Part shown: positions 1 to 7,788 of the stretch, piece by piece
Numbering within the stretch: the first letter of the stretch is position 1
How the letters are laid out: every line of letters begins with the position of its first letter
DNA from: Patescibacteria group bacterium
GTDB taxonomy: Bacteria > Patescibacteriota > Gracilibacteria > UM-FILTER-43-11
DNA length: 13,254 nucleotides
NCBI GenBank assembly: GCA_029260955.1
Contig: JAJDCF010000053.1
Span: 1-13,254, forward strand
Direction: 5' to 3'
Notes under the pieces: model-generated
Databases searched by the model: none
Told to the model about the DNA's origin: nothing
The model's input: the letters and a program-made list of their open reading frames with translations, nothing else
Translations under genes and position numbers: made by a program

Positions 1-465
1 CGCTCGCTTATCCAACGGGCCCCAAAGCGTTTTGCGAGTAGCCAAGAGCTTGATGCCCTTTGGTGTTTTTGTGCTGAGCCTTTTGGTTTTGGTGGCCACT
101 CCGCTCATGCGCTGAAGAAGGTTGAGCAAAGTTCTTTCTGAACTCAGGATGACTGAAGCACGCCCTGAAAATTCCAATACAACCGTCTTTTTTTTGAGCT
201 TAGCACCGTCTTTTTTTGCCTTCAAAATTTTAATTCCCAATTTATCTAGAAACCATTCGGCCTCCTGTATGCCTGCCAAAATGCCATCCTCGTTAGCTGT
301 GATTTTGGCTTTGATTTTTTGGCGTCCAGATCCTAAAAAGGCCTTAGTGCTAACGTCAATACCAGGATGATCCAGTTCGTAGGCTTCCCAAACGTAAAGT
401 TCTACGGCGTCTAAATAGGCATCATTTTTAATGCTGAGCTCTGTGTGTGCGTCCATGAAAAACAT
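1..465 (-). CDS. nadC: Nicotinate-nucleotide pyrophosphorylase (quinolinate phosphoribosyltransferase), 3' part off the window
   Basis: The enzyme converts quinolinate and PRPP to nicotinate mononucleotide in de novo NAD synthesis. Only the N-terminal 155 residues are present, against about 280 for the family, and the frame is open at base 1. Family signatures seen are DVST at residues 37-40, in the place of the usual GDxT; the helix ERTLLNLLQRMSGVAT from residue 110, which contains a PRPP/phosphate-contacting Arg; and ATRKTLWGPLDKRA at 142-155, matching the family's TRKT block. The stretch after TRKT (WGPLDKRA) differs from the common PGxRxLEKYA, so this is a divergent branch. I start at ATG 465; ATG 456 is in frame and equally possible. 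Neither has a Shine-Dalgarno sequence. A TATAAT box at 488-493 gives a leader of about 16 bases. It follows a 100-residue unknown gene and pyrE on the same strand. Confidence 0.85.
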   Translation of the reverse strand, partial: MFFMDAHTELSIKNDAYLDAVELYVWEAYELDHPGIDVSTKAFLGSGRQKIKAKITANEDGILAGIQEAEWFLDKLGIKILKAKKDGAKLKKKTVVLEFSGRASVILSSERTLLNLLQRMSGVATKTKRLSTKTPKGIKLLATRKTLWGPLDKRA

Positions 466-487
466 AAGCAAATTTATTTATGCGCCT

Positions 488-493
488 ATTATA
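488..493 (-). promoter_or_regulatory. -10 element of the nadC promoter
   Basis: TATAAT on the minus strand lies between the stop codon of the 100-residue gene (501) and the nadC start (465). No good -35 hexamer is found 16-18 bases upstream. The predicted transcription start near 481 gives a leader of about 16-25 bases. Confidence 0.45.
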
Positions 494-500
494 CACTTTT

Positions 501-803
501 TTAGTTACTACTATTCCATTTTTTATGAAATTCAGGCACCACCGCGAAAAGGAAATTAAGGTGATCTCTGATTGCCTCGATACCTGTCATTTCCAGATCA
601 GCTTCTGAACCTGCCATGTAAGTGAGACGATCAAATCCTTTTTGAGAAAGGGCCGCCAATTCTCGCTTTGCTTCGTCTGACCTTTCATCAAAACACTCCT
701 GGAACACCGGATCTGTAATCTGACTGCGTAATGCTGCTATGTCAGCCTCTGTAACATCGGCAACTAAATCTGAGCGCCAGCGCCTGGCTGATGGATTTGG
801 CAT
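501..803 (-). CDS. Hypothetical protein, 100 residues
   Basis: I do not recognise this protein. It is predicted cytoplasmic: no signal peptide or membrane segment, charged, and largely helical. The start is basic (RRWR at 7-10), the middle is acidic and helical (residues 17-55), and the C-terminal helix around 75-92 is more hydrophobic (HLNFLFAVVPEF). It has a single Cys (37), and there is no obvious catalytic motif. ATG 803 lies only 12 bases after the pyrE stop on the same strand, so the two are probably co-transcribed. There is no Shine-Dalgarno sequence before it (TCTAAAGTAATCACAAT). It ends in TAA just upstream of the nadC -10 box. Its reality is supported by tight packing between two metabolic genes and by an uninterrupted frame. 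It could be a small regulator or partner of the neighbouring phosphoribosyltransferases, but nothing in the sequence shows this. Confidence 0.7.
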   Translation of the reverse strand: MPNPSARRWRSDLVADVTEADIAALRSQITDPVFQECFDERSDEAKRELAALSQKGFDRLTYMAGSEADLEMTGIEAIRDHLNFLFAVVPEFHKKWNSSN

Positions 804-815
804 ATTGTGATTACT

Positions 816-1418
816 TTAGACTTGCGTCGCTGCAATAAAGTCTTTGGACTTCTTGTAGCTTTGGTCGTCTATTTTCCCATTTTCATGCAAAATGTCAAGC
901 AGTTCGTTTATGCCAATAACGCTGTGGAGCTTAAAACCTTTTTCCTCGAGCAATCGTCCTCCGCCCTGTTCGCGGTCGACAAGTACCAGGAAGTCAGTGA
1001 TTTTGAGTCCGGAAGCCTCGAAAGGCTCAATTGTCTCGAACTTACTACCACCTGTAGTGATCAGGTCGTCAATGATAAGAGCGGTGTCACCTTCTTTAAA
1101 TACTCCCTCGAGCTTCTTTTTGGTCCCGTAGTCCTTTACTTCCTTTCGCGCATAAACCATTGGCCAATCTTGGTCGATTGATATGGCTGTGGCAATTGGC
1201 AAAGCCGTGTACGGAATTCCTGCAATAACGTCGAACGTGAGCTCTTTGGCCATTTCTACCATAGCCTCGCTAATCAACTTGAGGACTTTGGGGTATGAAA
1301 TAAGTAAACGTAAATCGATGTATATAGGAGATACAATCCCTGATTTAAGGGTAAATTCGCCAAATTTTACCGCGCCAATCTCGTGCAGAGCCAGCGCAAT
1401 TTCTTGTTTTTTGGACAT
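816..1418 (-). CDS. pyrE: Orotate phosphoribosyltransferase
   Basis: The enzyme joins orotate to PRPP to make OMP, the fifth step of UMP synthesis, in the cytoplasm. The 200-residue length fits the family. Visible are the N-terminal LKSGIVSPIYIDLR (24-37) that helps form the active site, the ARKEVKDYGTKK stretch (90-101) of the flexible catalytic loop region, and the PRPP-binding motif ALIIDDLITTGGS (113-125) with the paired acidic residues and TTGG. The frame extends 13 codons upstream of the chosen ATG at 1418. The shorter start is preferred because the extension reads MCYNCCRS and overlaps the -10 box. There is no Shine-Dalgarno sequence. An extended -10 promoter (TGCTATAAT) gives a leader of about 21 bases. 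pyrD and pyrK lie 9 kb away in another unit; no pyrF is visible. Confidence 0.95.
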   Translation of the reverse strand: MSKKQEIALALHEIGAVKFGEFTLKSGIVSPIYIDLRLLISYPKVLKLISEAMVEMAKELTFDVIAGIPYTALPIATAISIDQDWPMVYARKEVKDYGTKKKLEGVFKEGDTALIIDDLITTGGSKFETIEPFEASGLKITDFLVLVDREQGGGRLLEEKGFKLHSVIGINELLDILHENGKIDDQSYKKSKDFIAATQV

Positions 1419-1445
1419 AGCTTTATTGGTTATAGATCGGCAACA

Positions 1446-1454
1446 ATTATAGCA
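1446..1454 (-). promoter_or_regulatory. Extended -10 promoter of pyrE
   Basis: The minus strand reads TGCTATAAT, an extended -10 element 27 bases from the pyrE start. The -35 region is poor, which extended -10 promoters tolerate. It is back to back with the trkA promoter. Confidence 0.55.
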
Positions 1455-1491
1455 CATCTGTTTTCCGTTTCTTATTTTGATGCGCTTCTAT

Positions 1492-1497
1492 TATAAT
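1492..1497 (+). promoter_or_regulatory. -10 element of the trkAH promoter
   Basis: TATAAT on the plus strand lies 35 bases before the trkA ATG, with a predicted leader of about 28 bases. The -35 region is weak. It diverges from the pyrE promoter within the 114-base intergenic region 1419-1532. Confidence 0.45.
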
Positions 1498-1532
1498 TTG
1501 CTTGTGTGTATGGAAAAATAAAGTAAAAAAAT

Positions 1533-2189
1533 ATGAAAATCGTTATTATTGGCGGCGGAGAAAAGGGACTTGCTCTGGCAAATCTACTTAGCAATGAGCA
1601 CCAAGTCACACTAATCGAGCAAGATGAAGATAGGGCAAAGCTAATTGCTACAAAAACTCAGGTTTTGGTTCTTCAGGGTGATGGTGGAGATATTTCCCTA
1701 TTAAAACAGGCAAACGTTAGTGAGTCAGATTATGTGGTTACCACTGCTGACGATAAAACCAACCTTGTTGTTTGCCAAATCGCGAAAAATGAGAAAGTGC
1801 CCCATATCGTTTCTCTGGTAAATGAATCGAAAAATGAAGAGCTCTTTAGCAAACTCGAAATAACCAATCTTGTTTTTGTAGTTGGTACGATTGTTTCAGC
1901 GATTCAGAGAATTATTATGCAAAAAGGCACGGAGAATATCATTAGCCAGTTAGGACTTGGAGAAATGCAGGTTACAAAAGTGGCCGTTGCTGAAGGATGC
2001 AAGGCTGAAGGGCAGGAAGCTAAGCTAAAAAATGCCGAAATACTTGCCATCTACCGAGCTGGCAAACTTATCAGGGAGACAAAGGAGGAGAAGCTACTCA
2101 AGGATGACACTGTTCTTCTTGCTGTAGCTCCAAAGAATTTGGAAGATCTGAATAAACTTTTTTCTACCGATGAGAATACTGCTGCGTAA
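1533..2189 (+). CDS. trkA: Trk/Ktr potassium uptake regulatory subunit (RCK protein)
   Basis: This is the cytoplasmic nucleotide-binding subunit that gates the TrkH potassium channel. At 218 residues it has a single RCK unit, like KtrA, rather than the doubled TrkA of enterobacteria. The N-terminal Rossmann domain shows IIGGGEKGLALA (5-16), an acidic residue at the end of strand two (IEQDEDRAK, 28-36), LQGDGGDISLLKQA (47-60) and the VVTTADDKTNLVVC segment (68-81). A TrkA-C domain covers about 145-200. It heads a two-gene unit: the trkH start lies inside its 3' end, with a 20-base overlap, so translation of the two is probably coupled. There is no Shine-Dalgarno sequence before ATG 1533 (AATAAAGTAAAAAAAT). 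KtrA would be an equally fair name. Confidence 0.92.
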   Translation: MKIVIIGGGEKGLALANLLSNEHQVTLIEQDEDRAKLIATKTQVLVLQGDGGDISLLKQANVSESDYVVTTADDKTNLVVCQIAKNEKVPHIVSLVNESKNEELFSKLEITNLVFVVGTIVSAIQRIIMQKGTENIISQLGLGEMQVTKVAVAEGCKAEGQEAKLKNAEILAIYRAGKLIRETKEEKLLKDDTVLLAVAPKNLEDLNKLFSTDENTAA

Positions 2190-3585
2190 TCTTGGCTACC
2201 TTCTTGTTATTTCGTCCTTTTTTCGATTTGTGCCGATTGTCACAGGATTAATTTACAAGGAAGACATTAAGGGATTTTTGTTTACTTTTGGGCTCTCTTT
2301 AGTATTGGGGGTCGTCCTGGTTCTATTTAGTAACCCTAAGGAAACCACTAAAACCATGACCCTGACTCAGGGGCTAATGCTTGGTGCCCTGGCTTTTATT
2401 CTTCTTCCTGCAATCGGCATGATCACCTACTTGCCAAGTATGGACTACAACTATTTAAATGCTTATTTTGAGGCAATTTCGGGTTTTACTACAACAGGAA
2501 TTACAGTTTATAGTTCGCTGGAAGATCTACCCAGAAGCCTACTTCTGTGGCGTGCCGAAACACAATGGATGGGAGGAATTGGAATCATTATCATCTTTCT
2601 GTTTCTTTTTAGTGGCAGGCGCAAAGGCCAGCAGAAGGTGGCAGACCTGGAGGAAGCTAGCGAGGCCTCCATGGCTCTGTATCAGGCTCAGGGATTTAAT
2701 CAGAAATTGGAAGGTGGCCTTCGAAACACTTTGGCCATTGTCATGGCTATTTATGTGGGATACACCCTGCTCGGCATTCTTTTGCTCTGGCTCACTGGCA
2801 TGCCCTTGTATGATTCAATCGCTATGTCTTTCAGCTCTCTTTCGACCGGAGGATTTAGTGTTCACGATGAGTTTTATACGAACGGCTGGCAGCTGTTTAT
2901 ACTGTCCGTCATCATGATTTTGGGATCAATATCCTTTATTGTGCATTACAAAATTCTGCAAGCTAAATGGAAGGACTTCTTTCTGAGCTTCGAGAAGAAT
3001 ATATTTTTACTCATTCTTCTGATCGCTGGCCTTTTGACCTTAACTGTTACGATCGATATAAAGATTGCTTTTTTTGAGCTGGTTTCTGCATTTACTACCA
3101 CTGGATATGGAGTCAGTGAATATGCTTTGCTCCCTTCACTTTTTATTTTTATGATGATGCTGGGCATGATTATGGGTGGCTCATCAGCCAGTACATCGGG
3201 TGGTATCAAGGTCTTCCGATTGTATTACCTCTTTCGGGCGATTCCCTGGCACATCAAAAAACTGTCTAACCCACCAAGCGCGGTCATCCCTCTTCAGATT
3301 CATGGTGAAGAAACAACTGAAAAGGACTTGAGCAATATTGCCATTTTCGTTGTTTCGTACTTTATAGTACTAGTCTTTGGTACGATGATTTTTATGCTCT
3401 ATGGCTTTGGCTTCTTTGATGCATCCTTTCAGATAATTTCATCATTAGGAAACGTAGGCCTGCAATCAGTTGAGATTATTGCCTTGAACCCACTTCTGAA
3501 AGTAATTCTGATCATTGCTATGCTCTTTGGACGTCTCGAAATCTTTCCTATCTTGATTCTTTTGAGACAGGCCTTTAAGAAATAA
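2170..3585 (+). CDS. trkH: Trk/Ktr potassium channel membrane subunit
   Basis: This is the ion-conducting subunit of the Trk/Ktr potassium uptake system in the cytoplasmic membrane. The 471 residues hold the four membrane-pore-membrane repeats of the family. The four selectivity-filter loops are visible: FTTTGIT (106-112), SLSTGGFS (223-230), FTTTGYG (308-314) and SLGNVGLQ (425-432). Each has the conserved Gly; the fourth is degenerate, as is usual. The GGSSASTSGGIKVFR segment (336-350) corresponds to the intramembrane loop that gates the pore, and GRLEIFP (454-460) is the typical C-terminal signature. ATG 2170 overlaps the end of trkA by 20 bases in another frame. It ends in TAA and converges on copA with only 15 bases between the stops and no clear terminator. 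Confidence 0.95.
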   Translation: MRILLRNLGYLLVISSFFRFVPIVTGLIYKEDIKGFLFTFGLSLVLGVVLVLFSNPKETTKTMTLTQGLMLGALAFILLPAIGMITYLPSMDYNYLNAYFEAISGFTTTGITVYSSLEDLPRSLLLWRAETQWMGGIGIIIIFLFLFSGRRKGQQKVADLEEASEASMALYQAQGFNQKLEGGLRNTLAIVMAIYVGYTLLGILLLWLTGMPLYDSIAMSFSSLSTGGFSVHDEFYTNGWQLFILSVIMILGSISFIVHYKILQAKWKDFFLSFEKNIFLLILLIAGLLTLTVTIDIKIAFFELVSAFTTTGYGVSEYALLPSLFIFMMMLGMIMGGSSASTSGGIKVFRLYYLFRAIPWHIKKLSNPPSAVIPLQIHGEETTEKDLSNIAIFVVSYFIVLVFGTMIFMLYGFGFFDASFQIISSLGNVGLQSVEIIALNPLLKVILIIAMLFGRLEIFPILILLRQAFKK

Positions 3586-3600
3586 GTGTAAGTCACCATT

Positions 3601-5790
3601 TTACTTAAATCTTTTCAGCCTCAGTGCATTCAGAACCACCGAAACCGAACTAAAGGCCATAGCACCTGCCGAGAAGGCAGGGGTGAGTATACCAATGGCT
3701 GCCAAAGGAATACCAACAGAATTGTATATGAAGGCCCAAAACAGATTTTGTTTGATGTTACGCAGGGTCGCCCTAGAAAGCTCAATGGCTTCCACAGCTT
3801 TTCCTAAATCCCCTTTCACAAGAACCAAATCACCAGTTTCAATGGCCACATCTGTTCCGGTTCCCATGGCAATTCCCACGTCTGCCTTAGCTAACGCTGG
3901 TGAATCATTTATGCCATCACCAGCCATGGCTACAAAGTAATTCTGATCTTGCAGTTCTTTTATGATATCCGATTTACGATCGGGTGTGACCCCACTGTGA
4001 ACTTCGTCTATGCCAACTTTTTTTGCAATCGCATTGGCCACGACTTCGTTGTCACCAGTAATCATAACGGTTTTAATGCCACGTTTTTTCAGCTTTCGGA
4101 TCGCTTCTTTCGAAGTTTCTTTGATGTCATCCTGAACACCAAAGAGCCCCAAAAGATGCTTGTCATCAGCCAAGCAAAGAACGGTATATCCTTTTTGCTG
4201 CATCGTCTCAACTTCCTTTTGACTGCCTTCATCCAAAACTTTTAGCTCAGTCATATAACGACTACTACCAAAGTAATAAGTCTTTGAATCAATCTTTCCT
4301 TTAAGCCCCTGACCAGCCATGGTTTTAAAATCGCTCACCGGTAGGTGCTTCACTTTTCCTTTTGATTCCACATAGCTCACCACACTTTTTGCTAGTGGAT
4401 GTTCGGAGTGATCTTCCAAATTGTAGGCCAGATTGAGGACCTTCTCTTTATCGCCATTCAGCAATTTGAATTCCTGCACTTCAGGTTTTCCCTTAGTAAT
4501 CGTACCCGTCTTATCAAAGGCAATGGCCGTAATCTTGTGTGCCTTCTCAAGGCTTTCGGGTTTTTTGATGAGTATACCCAGCTGAGCGCCTTTACCGGAA
4601 CCCACGACGATAGAAATCGGTGTGGCCAGTCCAAGCGCGCAGGGACAAGCAATGATCAGAACGGCCACCGTAGGAATAACAGAGCTGGCAAAACCGGCAT
4701 CCAGTACAAACATCCAAACAAGGAAGGTAACGGTCGCAATGGTCATCACACCCCAAACAAAGTATCCCGATACAATGTCGACCAGCTTTTGAATGGGAGC
4801 CTTGTGCATCTGGGCCTCTTGCACCATTTTAATAATTTGGGAAAGCACTGTTTCAGAACCGACTTTAGTGGCCTTCATGGTGAAAACAGTATTGCCGTTT
4901 ATCGTGGCTCCAATGACTTTATCACCAGACTTTTTGTCGACAGGAATACTCTCGCCAGTAACCATAGATTCATCGATCGTAACCTCGCCTTCAGCAATCA
5001 CGCCATCGGTTGGAATCTTTTCACCAGCTTTGACACGTAGCAAGTCACCCTCTTTAACCTGATCAGCAGGAATGTCTTCGGTAGATCCATCTTTTTTAAC
5101 CAAATGAGCTACTTTTGCCGAAAGTTCCAACAGCTTGCGAATAGCTGTACTCGCCTTCCCTTTCGCCCTAGCCTCTAGGTAGCGGCCAAACAGAATAAAG
5201 GTGGTAATAATAGCCACATCCATAAAATATTCCTCGTGAATATCGGTAAAAAGAAGTAGGTAACTGGAGTAAATGTAGGCAGCGCCAATACCAAGTGCAA
5301 CCAGGCTGTCCATTTGGGGTCTGCCCTTTAGCAAATAGGGAATTCCGCGCGTAAAAAACGTTCGTCCGCTGTACAGAATGATAATTGTGGAAAGTACCAT
5401 CATAATCTCCATACCCCTATCGATTTTCCACACAAAACCGAGTGATAAGATAATTACGCTAAGAACTGCAGCAACAATCAGATGTCTGAAACGCTCGTTT
5501 ATATGAGCCCTATCTTCCATTTGTGCATGCCCAGAGTGATCGTCGGAATCATGCTTCTGATGATCAGCGGAACCTCCATCAACAACAGCCTTATAACCCG
5601 CCTTTTTCACCGCAGCCACAATCTTCTTTTCATCCACCTTACTCGTATCAAAAGTAACACTTCCTTTTTTTAGCGGAAGATTAACCACCGCCTCCGTAAC
5701 TCCATCGAGTTCTTTCAAATCGGTTTCGATGTGAAGAACACAAGAAGCGCAGGTCATGCCAGTAATTTTGAGTTGAATAGTCTTATTCAT
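3601..5790 (-). CDS. copA: Copper-exporting P1B-type ATPase
   Basis: The 729-residue protein exports Cu(I) across the cytoplasmic membrane at the cost of ATP. In order it shows one HMA metal-binding domain with GMTCASC (11-17); a His/Asp-rich linker (about 76-97) with six His; the transmembrane CPC metal site in ACPCALGLATP (381-391); the actuator motif TGES (278-281); the phosphorylation site DKTGT with Asp426; the nucleotide-domain HP pair (464-465); and GDGIND (624-629). The IB-1 copper signatures are YN in membrane helix 7 (689-690) and MAFSSVSVVLNALRL (711-725) in helix 8. The frame runs 15 codons further upstream, to 5835. I prefer ATG 5790 because the HMA domain begins at once there and it falls 16 bases after the methyltransferase stop. 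It is the last gene of the csoR operon. The Cu(I) specificity is well supported; silver is a possible second substrate. Confidence 0.95.
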   Translation of the reverse strand: MNKTIQLKITGMTCASCVLHIETDLKELDGVTEAVVNLPLKKGSVTFDTSKVDEKKIVAAVKKAGYKAVVDGGSADHQKHDSDDHSGHAQMEDRAHINERFRHLIVAAVLSVIILSLGFVWKIDRGMEIMMVLSTIIILYSGRTFFTRGIPYLLKGRPQMDSLVALGIGAAYIYSSYLLLFTDIHEEYFMDVAIITTFILFGRYLEARAKGKASTAIRKLLELSAKVAHLVKKDGSTEDIPADQVKEGDLLRVKAGEKIPTDGVIAEGEVTIDESMVTGESIPVDKKSGDKVIGATINGNTVFTMKATKVGSETVLSQIIKMVQEAQMHKAPIQKLVDIVSGYFVWGVMTIATVTFLVWMFVLDAGFASSVIPTVAVLIIACPCALGLATPISIVVGSGKGAQLGILIKKPESLEKAHKITAIAFDKTGTITKGKPEVQEFKLLNGDKEKVLNLAYNLEDHSEHPLAKSVVSYVESKGKVKHLPVSDFKTMAGQGLKGKIDSKTYYFGSSRYMTELKVLDEGSQKEVETMQQKGYTVLCLADDKHLLGLFGVQDDIKETSKEAIRKLKKRGIKTVMITGDNEVVANAIAKKVGIDEVHSGVTPDRKSDIIKELQDQNYFVAMAGDGINDSPALAKADVGIAMGTGTDVAIETGDLVLVKGDLGKAVEAIELSRATLRNIKQNLFWAFIYNSVGIPLAAIGILTPAFSAGAMAFSSVSVVLNALRLKRFK

Positions 5791-5806
5791 AATCGTTAGT
5801 AAAGAA

Positions 5807-6433
5807 TTAATTTTTTGATGGAGAAATTTCAACAATAGTTGTGAGCCCCTTAAGAGATTTCTGCAACCTATTCACATTGTTGAATGCCTGAATTTGATCA
5901 TCATCAACGTATCGGGCAGCAAAGATATTCCTTCCTAATAGATCAGTCAGACTGCCAAACCACCCTTCTGACTTACCGAAGAAAACTAAAAACATTTTTC
6001 CATCTTTCTTTAAAAGGTTCTGCGCTCGATTTACCAACTCGCTCGGGGTGTGTAAATGAGACAAAACCCACGTACATAGAATTACATCAAATTTTTGATG
6101 CCCCTCTGGGATATCAGTTAAGTCCTGTTTTTTGAAATGGACATTGGAGTATTCCTTAAATTTCTTTTTAGCTATTGCAAGCATGTCATCCGAAAAATCC
6201 CAGCCTTCATAACTCGCGAATGATAAATTTAGCTTCTTGATCTTCTGAAGATTCAGAGCGGTACCCGGACCCAATTCTAGAATCGCAGTTTCAGGTTTTA
6301 TATTCTCTTTGAGAAATCTATTCAAAGCCTTCTCCGCCTTTCGAGCCACCAAAGCATTCCATACCTTCTTAAAGGGGTCATACCATTTAGCCCCTGCAAT
6401 GTGATAGAGTTTTTGAACTCTGGATTTATGCAT
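5807..6433 (-). CDS. Class I SAM-dependent methyltransferase in the copper operon
   Basis: This 208-residue cytoplasmic protein has the Rossmann-type methyltransferase fold. Visible are motif I ILELGPGTALN (51-61), the acidic residue binding the SAM ribose in WDFSDDML (78-85), QDLTDIPEG (103-111) and a VILCTWVLSHLHTPSEL stretch (117-133) equivalent to motif IV and the following helix. The C-terminal part (about 150-208), which normally sets substrate choice, is rich in aromatic and basic residues, and I cannot link it to a known subfamily. It resembles UbiE-like small-molecule methyltransferases in general layout. ATG 6433 follows the stop of the fusion-protein gene by three bases, and copA starts 16 bases after its own TAA, so it is embedded in the copper operon. 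The substrate is unknown. It lacks the paired Cys set expected of an arsenite methyltransferase; its only Cys is at 120. Confidence 0.85.
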   Translation of the reverse strand: MHKSRVQKLYHIAGAKWYDPFKKVWNALVARKAEKALNRFLKENIKPETAILELGPGTALNLQKIKKLNLSFASYEGWDFSDDMLAIAKKKFKEYSNVHFKKQDLTDIPEGHQKFDVILCTWVLSHLHTPSELVNRAQNLLKKDGKMFLVFFGKSEGWFGSLTDLLGRNIFAARYVDDDQIQAFNNVNRLQKSLKGLTTIVEISPSKN

Positions 6434-6436
6434 AAT

Positions 6437-7777
6437 TTAATCAACAACAATAAATTTTCCACCCAACATACCCATCCAACATGAGAACGGAAGGGTACCT
6501 GTTTTTTCGGGAGTGAATTCAACAATATTCGTTCCAATTTCAATCTTCTTTCTTAAATTGATTTTTGGGACGATGACCTCATTGCTGCAACCGGACACAT
6601 TAATTCCATTTATCTCCCAACGCACTGGAACTCCTTTCTTGATCGTGAATGAATTTGGCTGGAAGCTCCAGTCCACATCCATTTTTACAACTTGCACTTC
6701 ATCAGTTATCGAAACACCAGATGTGGAATCCTGACCAATACCTGACAAAGTAAAGCTTGAGCCAGCCATAACCAATCCAGAATTGAGCGAGTAAAGAGCA
6801 AAGAAGATAATTACGATTGCAATAAGCTCATTAATAACTCCAAAGCGGTCTTTACTGGCATAACTTGATCCAAATCCAACTCCTAATAAAACTGGCATGG
6901 TTCCTAAGGCGAATGCCGTCATAATCAAAGCACCAGAAACAACACTACCTGACGATACAGCAGCAAGCTGCATACTTTGGGTGAATCCACAGGGAACAAA
7001 GAAGGTCAGCACACCAATAATAATCGGCATCAGATGATGATCTGATTCCTTAAGTTGATCTATCTTATGTGCCAATCCCTTTGGCAAAGCAAAACCAAGC
7101 CGCGTGATATTTGGCAAAAAGCCAAGCACCTGTAAACCTATATAAAGCATAACCACCGCCACAATCAGCGTGAGAATACCGGTAAATTGTACGGAATAAG
7201 AGATTTTACTGCCTAATAAACCTAGTAGGGCTCCGAGTACTGCAAAACCACCAACTCGGCCCACATGAAAATAAAGGTGAGGAATTAGACGACTAAGAAT
7301 CGGGTGCTTTCGGTCCTCATGAACAGGGTAGGTCTCTCCAAAGCTCATAACAATGCCGCCGACCAATGCTAAACAGGTTGAAATCGAAGCAACAAACCCG
7401 AGCATGATAGCAATAAATACATTTATCTGCCCTCCAAATTCAGGGAAGAAGCGGCTAACTTCTATCTCTTTAAGTACCCAGGCAATCACCCCAACAAGCA
7501 AAAATAGTGAAGCTAGATAAAGATAATCCATTCCAGCTCGCTTTGGTTTTGACGCCTTCTTTTTTTCATGCTCATCAACCACTGCATACTCTCCGCTTTT
7601 CTCGATAGAAGTAATAATTCCGTCATCATCTATTTCGTCTTTTGAGTAAACATCCACTACTCCTTTAGCATGAGAAGCAGCTACCTTATTAATGCCATTA
7701 ATCTTTTTCAAGTCACGCTCCAACATAACCTCGCAACTTTTGCAGGTCATGCCCTTAATGTGATAAGTCTTTTTCAT
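6437..7777 (-). CDS. HMA domain / TauE-SafE-like membrane / cupredoxin-like fusion protein
   Basis: A 446-residue membrane protein with three parts. Residues 1-70 form an HMA metal-binding domain with GMTCKSC (9-15), which would carry Cu(I) through Cys12 and Cys15. Residues about 85-335 hold several membrane helices of the sulfite exporter TauE/SafE and DsbD-like type, with one Cys in the first repeat (STCLALVGG, Cys135) and one in the second (VPCGFTQSMQ, Cys263). Residues about 358-446 form a cupredoxin-like domain ending in FSCWMGMLGGKF, with Cys433, Met435 and Met437, and with Cys397 in SGCSNEV. This domain has no His at all, so it is not a classical blue-copper site. Related three-part proteins occur in bacterial copper loci. 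A role in moving Cu(I) across or within the membrane is inferred. It is the second gene of the operon, 11 bases after csoR; there is no Shine-Dalgarno sequence. Confidence 0.9.
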   Translation of the reverse strand: MKKTYHIKGMTCKSCEVMLERDLKKINGINKVAASHAKGVVDVYSKDEIDDDGIITSIEKSGEYAVVDEHEKKKASKPKRAGMDYLYLASLFLLVGVIAWVLKEIEVSRFFPEFGGQINVFIAIMLGFVASISTCLALVGGIVMSFGETYPVHEDRKHPILSRLIPHLYFHVGRVGGFAVLGALLGLLGSKISYSVQFTGILTLIVAVVMLYIGLQVLGFLPNITRLGFALPKGLAHKIDQLKESDHHLMPIIIGVLTFFVPCGFTQSMQLAAVSSGSVVSGALIMTAFALGTMPVLLGVGFGSSYASKDRFGVINELIAIVIIFFALYSLNSGLVMAGSSFTLSGIGQDSTSGVSITDEVQVVKMDVDWSFQPNSFTIKKGVPVRWEINGINVSGCSNEVIVPKINLRKKIEIGTNIVEFTPEKTGTLPFSCWMGMLGGKFIVVD

Positions 7778-7788
7778 ATTTTTTACAA

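Noticed and set aside
807..1181. Plus-strand frame of 124 codons opposite pyrE
   Set aside because: It is antisense to a well-conserved pyrE and has no start signal; it is a shadow of the coding constraint.
1419..1457. Longer pyrE start (MCYNCCRS extension)
   Set aside because: The extension covers the -10 box of the probable pyrE promoter and has no family match.
3583..3610. Possible terminator between trkH and copA
   Set aside because: Only a short imperfect AT-rich dyad is present (TAAGT...ACTTA), with no stable GC stem and no adjoining T run.
4399..5040. Long plus-strand frame of 213 codons opposite copA
   Set aside because: It lies wholly inside copA, whose minus-strand product has every P-type ATPase motif. 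The opposite frame has no recognisable features.
5791..5835. Longer copA start at 5835
   Set aside because: It would overlap the methyltransferase end and add residues before the HMA domain; ATG 5790 fits the family start.
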